Below, piece after piece: positions 1-9,427 of a stretch of DNA of 64,000 nucleotides. The notes beneath the pieces were generated by a model. The model did not search any database and was not told the DNA's origin. It saw only the letters and a program-made list of their open reading frames with translations. Both the position numbers and the translations under genes were made by a program. Source of the DNA: Allomyces macrogynus ATCC 38327 (taxonomy: Eukaryota; Blastocladiomycota; Blastocladiomycetes; Blastocladiales; Blastocladiaceae); NCBI GenBank assembly GCA_000151295.1, contig GG745344.1, positions 744,753 to 808,752 on the forward strand. The letters run 5' to 3'. The first letter of the stretch is position 1. The number at the start of each line of letters is the position of its first letter.

Positions 1-1
1 C

Positions 2-205
2 GACGACGACGAGGATTCAGACCGCGACGAGGTCGCGGATCGCAAGTTGTACAAGGCACGCAACTGGGATGCGTTTACCGACGGTACGCCAAACTCTTTG
101 CGATCCTCTCGTTCCGGCGCGTCTTGCCACTCACGGTCGTCTTGCTCTTTCTATTCGCTAGACAATCCGCGAGGGTGGGGGAACCGCGGCGGCAATCGGG
201 GATGA
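2..205 (+). CDS. TAP42: TAP42/alpha4-like PP2A-associated protein, 3' end
   Basis: Partial gene entering from the left edge. Exon 2-83 encodes an acidic run followed by RKLYKARNWDAFTD, then a 78-bp intron (gtacg...ctag) and exon 162-205 encoding DNPRGWGNRGGNRG and a TGA stop. A basic/Trp stretch followed by D(D/E)NPRGxGN and a Gly/Asn/Arg tail is the usual C-terminus of TAP42/IGBP1 proteins, which bind PP2A-type catalytic subunits and act in TOR signalling. Only the last ~42 residues are visible, so the PP2A-binding helical domain lies outside the window and identity rests on this tail. Confidence 0.72.
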   Translation, partial: DDDEDSDRDEVADRKLYKARNWDAFTDGTPNSLRSSRSGASCHSRSSCSFYSLDNPRGWGNRGGNRG

Positions 206-720
206 CATGGGCGGCGGCGTCAATGGCCATGTCGTTTGGCGCTGAGCTTGAGCCCATTTTCCAGCCTTTCATGTTGAATACAGCATCAATTCTTGGCCAA
301 ATTCTCTCGTTTGTGTCGGCCTCGCGGCAGAGTGCTGATGGCCAGTCAACCGCTCACCACGTGGTGGCCAGCATCCGAACCAGACAACAGGGTGGAGAAG
401 AACGAGAAAAGAACAACGAATTTCATTTGAGAGGTGCCCAATCACTTGATCGGAAAACTGCGATATCCAAACGACCCGGCCCAAGAAGAAGAGGGTGACA
501 AATCCACAAACGACCCCACGACGACGATCACGAAAATACTGTGCAATGCTACGTGTGCGCTCCCAAGAGGCACGAGAGACGGGGAGGGGAAACGGCGGAC
601 AACTAAAAACGACGCGCGCAAACAAATAGAACGAAATGAGAAACGAAAAGAGTCACGGCCCATACACCCTCATGCGTTGACCCACCTCCTCACCCCAACC
701 CTTCCCTCCGAGCAACTTCA
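206..720. other. intergenic, no gene seen
   Basis: About 515 bp between the TAP42-like stop and the minus-strand transmembrane exon at 721-860. Only short frames with no recognisable protein signal are present. Both flanking genes converge here, so it probably holds two 3' ends. Confidence 0.5.
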
Positions 721-860
721 TCACACGCCGCTCGTGCCGCTCACCGCGTCGCGCAGGTATGGGACCAGGTACAGCGTCACGGCGACGGCGACGGCCGGGA
801 CAAAGTACGCGGCTTGCTTTAAAATCGAATCGGTGCGCTCGGGTGCCGGAACGGGCAGAT
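721..860 (-). CDS. candidate alternative last exon of glycogenin encoding a transmembrane tail
   Basis: Minus-strand segment preceded by a good 3' splice site (ttctcgtcgctag at 861 and above). Read in phase 1 it encodes LPVPAPERTDSILKQ, then a hydrophobic helix of about 20 residues (AAYFVPAVAVAVTLYLVPYL), then RDAVSGTSGV and a stop at 721-723. No start codon or other minus-strand gene exists to own it except glycogenin just upstream. A phase-1 donor inside glycogenin's last exon (for instance G|gtactg after base 1040) would join in frame and give a protein of about 652 residues ending in a tail anchor. It is an inferred isoform; an unrelated decayed exon cannot be excluded. Confidence 0.4.
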
Positions 861-998
861 CTAGCGACGAGAAAAACGCACAAGTGATCAGGAATCACCC
901 GTCAGAACATCTCGTGTCCAACGGTGAAAGGAAACAAGTGACGCACTGAGGTGGAGAGGTGGGGAGGAGAGATGGAGGGAAAAGGGAAGCGGAGGGTC

Positions 999-3085
999 TC
1001 AGACGCCCTGCACGGGCACACGCTGGGGAGCGGCAGTACCCTTGGTCGCGGCGTTGGTCGACGTGCCGGACGGCGACGCGGGCGAGGCTGCTGCACTCGT
1101 CTTGGCCGGAGCAGACGCCGTTGCCGCAGTTGTTGGCGCAGGTGCTTTGGTCGGGGCCAGTGCGGCAGCCGCGGCCTTGACTGGAGCCGGAGCGGACGCG
1201 GTCGGGGCCGCCGCCTTGGTCGGAGCCGCCGCCTTGCTCGGTGCCGGCGCCGCGGCCGCCTTGGCTGGAGCTGCCGTCGCCTTGGTCGTGGCCGTCGTCG
1301 GTGCAGCCTTGGACGTGGTTGTAGCAATCGCGGCCGCCGAGGGCTCGCGCGAGAACACGTCGCGCGTCGCGAGCGGCTTGATCACGGGCGATTCCTGCGT
1401 GAGCTCGACCGACCGGGCCACGGCGGACGTCGGCATCGGTGACGAATCGAGCGCACGGTCGACGGCCGACGTCATTTCGCCCGCAGCCGACCCGCCGGCA
1501 AACATGAACGGCGCGGCCAGTTCGGCATTGGCCCCGTGCAAGCTGTGCACAGGCGACGTCGGCGACGCGACCGACGCCGAGGCCCCCGTGACGATCGCCG
1601 CGGGCGTGGGCGACGGCGCCTTGGGCGGGACCGACTCGATCGTGGCGCCGAAATTGTCGGCCATCCCTGCAAACGTGGGCGTCTTGGGCGACCGGCCCGC
1701 AGGCGTGTTCCCAACAATCCCCGAATCCGCGGGACCGAGCGGCGGCATGCTCGCGAGCTGAAGGTGCCCCGACGACCGGCGGCGCGTGATGCGCGAGAGC
1801 GACGCCGACGGCCGCCCGAGATCGAGCGCGCGCAGCATGTCGAGCAGACTCGCCTGGTCCATTTCGTGCTCGGGCCACGAGTACCGCGCCATCGACATAC
1901 CCTGGAACGCGGCGCCCGGCGACGCGCTCGACGGCGACATCATAAACGGCGCCGAGTCCCCGGCCGACCACGATGCACCCGCACCCATCCCAAAGGTCGA
2001 GTGAGGCGAGAGCGGGTGGCCCTGCGTCGAGCCCACGTTGGACTTGAAGAGCAAGTGCCCAAACCGTGACTCGATCGTCGTGAACGCCGTCCACCACCGC
2101 TGCACGAGGTTGAGCAGCACGTCGCCCGCAGGGCCCTGGCCTTTGCCAATCGGCGACCCGTCCGACGTGCGCGCGTATTGCCACGGCTTGGTCGGGCCGG
2201 CAAAGTGCACGACCTTGATGTCGCCCTGGAACCGCTGGAACGCCGGCGCGTACGTGTAGACCGAGGTCGGGGTCACGTTGTAGACAAACGGCAGCCGCCG
2301 GTCGGGCGTCGTGGCCCACGAAGCGAAAAAGTCGTTGAGCAGACCTTGGTCGCCGCCTGCAAGTGGGAAGAGGAAGTGATCGAAGGATCGAGTGAGTGGG
2401 AGACATTCTTATAACGCGTCTCTCACCAATCCCGTGGCAGGTCGATCCCACCCCCAACCAACCCCGGCCACAAAAAATCAAACCACCGCGAACGGAATCG
2501 TACCATCCCAACTGCCGCGCTCTGACGCGAACTCCACGAGCCGGTGGAACGTGTCCATCGACGGGCGCAGGACAAAGACGCCCGAGTTGAACTACAAAGA
2601 GCGGCCACGCGCGGTCAGCGACAGGGTCGCGATTCACCGTCGAGAATCCAATGCGCAAAACGCAAACGTACAATATCGGGCCACCCGCAATCCGGCGCGG
2701 CGCTTAGTTCCTCGCGGTCAAACAGCTCGTCGATCCCCATGAGCACGAGCGTATCCGCGTCCAAGAACACCACCTTCTCGTACTGCGTGAGCGTCCACAC
2801 GTGCAGCTTGGTTAGCGTCACGTCGAGGTCCGGGCGCCCGAGCAGCTGCAGGTTGGCCGTGTCCGCCGACCGCCGCGTGGCCACGGGCACCAACTCGTCA
2901 AAGACCTCAGCGAGCGCGTGCGTCGCCTCGGGCCCGAGCTCGGGTGCGTGCAGGCACACGAGCGTGTGCGGCGTGCGCGTCGCACGCAGCGCCGTCGCAA
3001 GCACCACGGCCCCGACCGCGTACGTGTCGTTGGTCACGAGCGTCGCGTAGGCGAACCGCGAGGAGGTGGTCAATGGGCCGGGCAT
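999..3085 (-). CDS. glycogenin (GT8 self-glucosylating glycogen primer)
   Basis: Exons 3085-2672, 2591-2504 and 2356-999 give 619 residues. Glycogenin transfers glucose from UDP-glucose to its own tyrosine and extends the chain to prime glycogen synthesis in the cytosol. Visible signals: [16 protein letters not shown] at the N-terminus, the metal-binding DxD motif in [18 protein letters not shown], the exon-1/2 junction [14 protein letters not shown] typical of glycogenins, VYTYAPAF where the acceptor tyrosine of the animal enzyme sits (both tyrosines kept), and [15 protein letters not shown]. The GT8 domain fills about residues 5-270. The rest is low-complexity Ala/Pro/Thr/Lys sequence with no clear glycogen-synthase-binding motif. 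A possible alternative C-terminus with a membrane helix is listed separately at 721-860. Confidence 0.93.
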
Positions 3086-3127
3086 GGTGGCGGGAATTGG
3101 GACGATGGAGGGCTCGAGCAGCGGAGA

Positions 3128-3183
3128 AGTGGAGAGCAGCGATTGTCAGGCAGGCAGTGGAGAGCAGCGATTGTCAGGCACGC
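3128..3183. repeat. 28-bp direct tandem repeat, two units
   Basis: Two adjacent 28-bp units (3128-3155 and 3156-3183), each beginning agtggagagcagcgattgtc, differ only near their last bases (caggc versus cacgc). They lie just upstream of the glycogenin start on its 5' side. No function can be assigned. Confidence 0.85.
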
Positions 3184-4187
3184 CAGCGCGCCGAAACGAG
3201 AGCGGGACAGACGACGAGCGGAGAGAGGAACACGCGCGAGCGCAGTGAAGGAGCACGGATCACACCAACGACGTCGCCAACGAGCAGGGCTGCGAGGTTC
3301 AAGGGGCCGGGTGAACGAAGAGTGCGGAGGAGAGGGAGGAGAGGGAAGGGCGGCGGCGGCATGGCCAAAAACCGAACGAACGCCATCGTTAGCCAAACGG
3401 TCGAGCACGGCAAAGCACAGAGAAAGTAAAGCAGGGGGGCAAAGGCCATCGACAGTCATCGGCGAGCGAGAAGGGAAGCGGGCGTCGGGCAGCCATGGGA
3501 ACGGCGGTCCGAGTGTGGGGGTGGCTTGGCTGGCGCGTCTCCCTTCCTTTGCTGAAGCCGGCCGTGCGTGTTGGCGGTATACTGGAAAACCGGCAACGCA
3601 CGACACAACCAGCAACACGCGGCGAGAGCAACGCGACCACACTGAACACCGCGACAGAGCAACGTCGATCGCGCGAGAGAGCAAGTGACCACCGTGCACA
3701 CCCGCAACATCGGCAGCCAGCTGCACGATGGAACCACTGCACGATGGAACCACACAGGGACCGAACCACACCCAGGGCGCGATGCTCGAAATGAAATGAA
3801 GGCTGACAGCGTGAACGCACCTGAACAGCACCGAGAAATGCGGATCACGAGAGGTGCCAAAGTGAGAGAGATGGACCAACCGCGCGGCACTGCAAGTCGC
3901 AATCAAAGAATACACGTCGAGCAGCCTCGAGAGGACACGAGAGAGCGTTGACGGCGAGCGTCCAAGAGAGAGGAAATCGTCGAGCGTGCGCGTCGAGCAG
4001 CAAATATCGCCGTGTGGTCGAGCGTCGAGCGTGGGTAGCAGTACACGGGCACGCGCACGGATCCGGCTGCAACAGCAAAATCCCGGACTTGATGGCACGG
4101 GCACGGTACTCGTCGGAACACGGGCAAAAAGGGACACGACTTGAAGGAAAACGGCCGCGCGCGCGGCGTCCTGCCGGCCCTTTATAA

Positions 4188-4200
4188 AGGACGACTGGGT
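4188..4200. promoter_or_regulatory. TATA-like element (palindromic)
   Basis: cctttataaagg is a near-perfect TATA-box-like palindrome in otherwise GC-rich DNA. No confident gene starts within 200 bp on either side, so its target, if any, is unknown; the nearest start is glycogenin 1.1 kb away. Confidence 0.25.
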
Positions 4201-5406
4201 CGTCCTCACCGCACCCAGTTTCGCACGCCAGTCGGTTCCACACGCCTCCTGCTGGTGCGCGCGTTACGGCCAGCTGCTGCCATGGCGAGGAAGCAGATGC
4301 TCGCGCCGCGTCTTTCTTGGCGGCGCAGCCTGCACAGTGCGTGCTGCTGCCGCTGACATCCTCCTTAAAAAGCGCGTCGGTTCGTGCGCACCGGCGCGCC
4401 GTGGGTGGGGAATGCGCACGGAGCCAGATGCGCGCTGCGTCGCGACTGACCGACCATGCTCCATGGGCAATCACCGCGCCGATAACTTGTGGTCGGCAGC
4501 TTGTCAACGTGCCACCCTTGCTCGATGGGCGTGTGCGCGCGGCCGGTCTGCCACGCTGCGCGTGCTCGCGCGCTCGTGCGCTCCTGCTCCGACCCCACGG
4601 CCGCGGCGTGAGCGTAAGCGTGAGTGTGGGGTGACACGCACGCGCCATGGATCGGCGCGCGCATTCATGCTTGGGCGTGGGAACAACGCGTCAGTCACAC
4701 CATTGAGTTGCCGGAACGATCATTGATCGGCCATGACCACCAACGATAAACTTTAGCGGGGGCGCGTGAGCGCGCACTTGACAGTTCGCGGGCGTCTTGG
4801 AAGTGACCCACAACGGCAGCACGGACGACGGCAAGTCAAGGCCGCTCTTTACGTGCGGCATGCCGAGCGCGCACGCGTCGACTGTCGCGTCTCTCAACTG
4901 CCTTTCGCTCCGTTCGGTCAATCGTCCATAGCAGTGTCGACGGCACACGGCTTGCACCGCCGTCGCGATTGCACAAGAGGATGAGTGCTGGACCGTGAAC
5001 CAAACGAAAGCTGGCGCAAGAAGTCAGAGTAACGCGATTGTGTTGGGGTCTTTGAAGAAGCCAGATGATTGGCGGCCTGCCGCTCCGTTATGTTGTGGCC
5101 CTCTGAAAATGGATCGACCAGATCGGGCCGTGGTGATTCGCGCCGCGCACGTTGCTGACAGGTGTGGTCGCGCGAAACGTGCCAGAGAGCCTTGTGGGCT
5201 GCGCTCCCGTGTCCGCGGCTCAGCGATGGCATTTGCCGTCGATGGCGACGTGCGACGTGCGACGCGCTCGCGTCCTGCCGTTACGTGCAACCGTTGCTGC
5301 TCGAGCTTCTCGAAGCGCGAGAAAAATGTAGCGCAGCTCGCAAAGAAGGGACGTACGTGTATTCCCGACCAACACGTCCCGCTGTCTACGCACCACCTGC
5401 ACGTCA

Positions 5407-6435
5407 TCAACGAACGTACTTGTGCAAGAACTTGCGATGGAAGTCCGACCTGATCGTGTCGTTGATGAACCGGCGCACGGGCTTCTCCTCGGTGCGCGCC
5501 TGGTTCTTGAACACGACGTCGTCGTCCCAGCTAGTCCAGTGCACCCATCCAGGTTAGTCGGCACCCCGATCACCATCCAATAGCAACCGCAACACGCACC
5601 GCTTCTTGATGCTGAAATCCGCCGGCGCGCCGCGCCCCAAGTTCAGCAGCGGGTTACCGGCCATCAGCGCCTCCTCCTCCTCGGCGCGCTTGGCCGCTTC
5701 TTGCCGCTCGCGCTCCTCGGCCCGTTCGCGCTTGATTTTCTCGAGCTCGCGCATCAGGGCCTCGGTCTCGTCCTCCGAGTCGTCGTCGTCGTCGTCGTCG
5801 TCACTGTCCGATTCGGACCTGGACGCGTCGGCGTCCGAGTCGGCGTGGCTGTCGTCGTCGTCGGACACCGCCAGGTCGGCGTCCGGGTCATCGTCTTCAG
5901 CGTCGGCGTACCGTGGCCGTTTGGGCGCGCGTCGTCGCGAGGAGCGGTCGTCGCGGTCATCGTCGTCGGTTGAGCGTAATGCTGATGAGAGGGTGGCTCA
6001 GGTCAGGGGCGTGTCACGAAAGCGAGGGTGAAGTCGAAAGGGAGCGCGTGACGTACGCTGTTCCAAGGGAGCACCGCCATCCATATCCTCGTCCATGTCG
6101 TCGTCGGCACCGGATCCACCAATCAGTTTGCGCTTCTTGGCGCGGAACTCGCGCTCGGCCTGTTGCAGCTCGGACTTGAGGTTGCGCGCCTTGATTTCTT
6201 GCGCCGAGTTTTGGCCTGTTTGACGGAGCTTGAGCGTCTTGTACCCGGGCAGTTCCTTGGACGACCGGATCTGCGAAATGTAGCCTAGGTCGCGGCCAGT
6301 GTGGCCACCCATGGCCGGGTTGAATCTGGGCAGGTGGACCGATGGTCGTGGTCAGTCATGACCATTCAGAGTCGCCGCTGAGCTCGAAACCGGGTGCTGA
6401 ACACGGCCATACGTCGGCCGAGCTGCGGTCGTCAT
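5407..6435 (-). CDS. CWC15: CWC15/Cwf15 spliceosome-associated protein
   Basis: Exons 6435-6413, 6325-6057, 5981-5600 and 5530-5407 give 265 residues. CWC15 is a component of the Prp19-associated (NTC) core of the activated spliceosome in the nucleus. The N-terminus [15 protein letters not shown] is the family signature and is assembled across the first intron from a 23-nt first exon. It is followed by [15 protein letters not shown], a long Asp/Ser/Glu-rich stretch coded by GAC repeats, the helix [15 protein letters not shown], the motif AGNPLLNL, and the C-terminal [10 protein letters not shown]...[14 protein letters not shown] block conserved from yeast to man. Length is close to that of animal CWC15 (about 230). 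It shares a 254-bp divergent promoter with UTP4. Confidence 0.95.
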
Positions 6436-6689
6436 TTTGCTGGTAGTTGGAGCGTCGTAGTTGGTCCTGGTTGATCGGTGTCGTGTCGCGCGCGCACGAC
6501 CGCAACGTTGGATTGGAAAATGACGAGCACGATGCGAAGGCCGTGAGGGCCGTGAGGCCTGAGGCACGGCCGCGCAACGGGTCACCCGAGGCCAGGTGAC
6601 AGCGTACACACACTCCGCGCTGGTCGGTCTGCCTCGCGAGCACATCGTCACCGCCGTTGACGAGCACCGACCCCACCCCAGCACGCACC
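6436..6689. promoter_or_regulatory. shared divergent promoter, CWC15 / UTP4
   Basis: Only 254 bp separate the two start codons, which point away from each other. Both genes serve RNA processing (splicing and pre-rRNA processing), so co-regulation is plausible but inferred only from arrangement. No TATA box is seen. Confidence 0.5.
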
Positions 6690-9173
6690 ATGGAATCCCA
6701 CTGCGTGCGATTTGTCGAGCATGTGCCATCACCCATCACCCGCCTCGCCGTGACGCCGCCCCTCGCGCCGCGGCCCATGGTTGCTGTTGCGCGCGAAAAT
6801 GGCGACATCGAGATTCGATTGCCCAACCAAGCCTGGTTCCTCGAGCGCGTATGATCATTCAACATTGCTGTGCCAAGGACAAGCATGCCCACCCGTTTTT
6901 GCGAAACCTTGGCGCTGATCTGCCTTGTGGGTGCAAATAATTAGGTGATCATGGGCGGCCAGAACCGATCCATCTCAGCGCTGGTCTGGGCACACCAGTC
7001 GGTCCTGACCGACCCCGATTTCTACGACGATGATCAAGAGCGCCAGTTTGTTTTGAAGCGCGTCACGAGCAAGCCGCCACGACTCTTTTCGGCCTCGCTC
7101 AATGGGTTCATCACGGAATGGGACTTACACCAGCTCTCGCCCAAGGTGCGTGCCGTTTCCCCGTCCCCTCGACCATGCCGGTTCCGTCTCTGACCCGCGT
7201 ACGCTACTTTACAGAAATCCATGGACGCGACAGGCGGCGGTGTCTGGTCGCTCGCTGTGAACCCCGCCGGGACCCTCCTTGCCGCCGGCTGCGAGGACGG
7301 ATGCATTCGGCTCTACGACATTGCCGACGATGACTGGACGCTGCTGCGCACGTTTAGCAAGCAGCTTGGCCGTGTCCTGTGCCTCGCATGGCACCCCTCG
7401 GGCGACTACCTCGTCTCCGGGTCCGACAAGTCGACCGTGCGTAAATGGGACGTGAAAACGGGCATGACGATCGACCGTGCCACGCTCGACCGGATCGACC
7501 GGCACCCGACGGTGATCTGGGCCGTGCGCGTCTTGAAAGACGGCACCGTCGTGACGGGAAGTTCCCTCGGCCGCGTCGAGTGGTGGGACTGGACGACCAT
7601 GACGCTTCTCCGGTCGGTGCACGCGCACGAGTCGGACGTGCTCGCGCTCGACGTGATGCGCGACGGCTCGGCCATTTTCTCGAGCTCGATTGACCGGCAG
7701 GTCGTGCAGTACCGGCAAACCGAGGCGGGCGCGCATTTGTCGTGGGTCATGGCCCACCGCCGCCGGTACCACGCGAACGACGTCAAGGCCGTGGCCGTTG
7801 TCGAAGCCAGGGGCGTGCGTGCGCTGTGTTCCGGCGGGATCGACGCTGAACTGACTGTGATCGACTTGAACACCGGGTTCAAGACGTGCCCGCAGCGCCG
7901 CCTCGACGAGTTCCAGACGTCGCGGATTGCGGTCTGCGCGCGCCACCACTGGCTGCTTGCGCGGTTCGAGCATACGTTGCGGCTGTTCAAGCTCGGACGG
8001 ACGGCCGTCACGGACCCGGCCGAACTCGCTGGCAAGAAATCCTTGTCGCAGCTCGACGTCGCAAACCGGCCGCTGACGCTCGCGGAAGTGCGGCTCAACG
8101 CTGCGCGCAACATCGAACACGCCGTCCTGAGCAACGACGGGTCCTGGCTTGCCGTCTCACACATGGACACGGTCAAGCTGTGGCGCGTGCACACCGACAC
8201 GGACGACGTCCATGACCCAGCCGCTGAGGAAAACGTGGCGATGCGTCGCGTCAAGCTGCCTGCGGCGATTCCGCGGTTGCGGCACCTTACCGTCGCGACG
8301 GTTGCGGTCCCGCTGCCGAGTGTCGCCGTCGACGGGTGGTTGCTCGTGGGGGTTGCGCACGATAACTCGGTGCACGTCTGGCAGCTGTCGGACGCAGATC
8401 CGCCGAAGCACGTGGCCGCGCTCGACCACCACGGCCGCAACTTGATCACGCACCTCACGATTTCGCACGACGCGCGGTACCTCGCGACTGCGGATACCGC
8501 GGGCCGCGCGTTTGTTGTGGACCTCGGCACGGCCGTGACCATCACCCCCTCGTCCGTCTCGTCCGCGCCGCTGCTTGACGCGACGCGGTTCGACAAGAAG
8601 CTGCTTCCCGCGTACCCGAACGCCATAACCTCGCTGTCGCTCACGACGCCGATGCCGGAACACGGGCACCCGCGCGCGCTGCTGGTCATCACGCTCGCGA
8701 ACCGGCACTTCCACATTTTCGAGGCGCCGACGTGGGCACCGCACGCGTGGCCGCGCAAGAACTTGATCCGGCTCGGGCACGACGTGACCGACCGCCAAGA
8801 TTACTTCCGCGGGGCCTATGCGCTGCCCAAGTCGCGGTTGCTTCTGTGGACATCCAACTGGTTCCTGGCTGTGGATCTCTTGCACGACTTGGATGCGAAC
8901 AAGAAGCGCAAGTCGGTGTCGGCCGAGTCTAGTGAGCCGGATGTGGACGCGGCAACGGAGGATGGGGAACCGCGCAAGGAGACGGCGGCGGCCATGGCGC
9001 CATCGCGCAACTCTGAGCTCGATAAGCGCGGGTACAGTTTGCTGTCGCGGTACCAGCGGCTCATGCACGTCGAGGTCCTGAGCGCAACGGAGATGGTTGT
9101 CGTGGAGCGCCCGTGGATCGATGTGGCCGCAGCGCTGCCGGGCGCGTTTACGCGGAAAAAGTATGGCATGTAA
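6690..9173 (+). CDS. UTP4: UTP4/cirhin-like WD40 subunit of the SSU processome
   Basis: Exons 6690-6848, 6945-7145 and 7215-9173 give 772 residues, matching yeast Utp4 (776). Utp4 belongs to the UtpA/t-UTP complex that binds the 5' external transcribed spacer of pre-rRNA in the nucleolus. The start MESHCVRFVEHVPSPI, then VAVARENGDIEIRLPNQ, follows the cirhin N-terminus (His-R-V-R-F...P.GI, then the first blade). WD-type blades recur: VWSLAVNPAGTLLAAGCEDG, VLCLAWHPSGDYLVSGSDKS and VIWAVRVLKDGTVVTGSSLG. The family-typical tandem of two beta-propellers fits the length. A charged insert near residues 600-640 (KKRKSVSAESSEPD) precedes the last part. Its 3' end faces the ELMO gene, 254 bp away. Confidence 0.92.
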
Positions 9174-9427
9174 GGTGGGCAGGTGGCGCAGGGGTGTTTG
9201 GGTCGTGTGTTTTTTCGTGGTTTGGTTTTCGTTCGGCTTCTTGCCTTTGGATGGAAGACAATGCGTTTGCACAATCGAAATTGCATCGTCCGGGTCGCGA
9301 AAGGCCAGCAGAGGAGCGCAAACATCGTCAGCTTCTGACACCAGGAGATCACAAAGACGAAATGTGTATTTCCCCTGCGCTCAGTCCAGTCCACCTCACC
9401 CAGTCTCCTCCCACCATCACATCACAA

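Larger units (their letters stand above)
3086..5406. other. 2.3-kb interval without a recognisable gene
   Basis: Upstream of glycogenin and downstream of CWC15. Several long frames are open on both strands, as expected at this GC content, but their translations are Arg/Ser/Ala-rich with no domain, no consistent splice structure and mutually overlapping frames. It holds a 28-bp tandem duplication at 3128-3183 and a TATA-like palindrome at about 4190. Confidence 0.5.

Noticed and set aside
895..2673. 592-codon open frame opposite in phase to glycogenin
   Set aside because: Same strand, different frame; the glycogenin frame carries the family motifs and exact splicing, so this is a GC-rich shadow.
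3070..4209. 379-codon minus-strand open frame upstream of glycogenin
   Set aside because: Cys/Ser/Arg-rich composition, no domain, overlaps several equally long frames and the glycogenin start.
7209..8758. Long minus-strand frames across UTP4
   Set aside because: Antisense to a clear WD40 gene; no motifs of their own.
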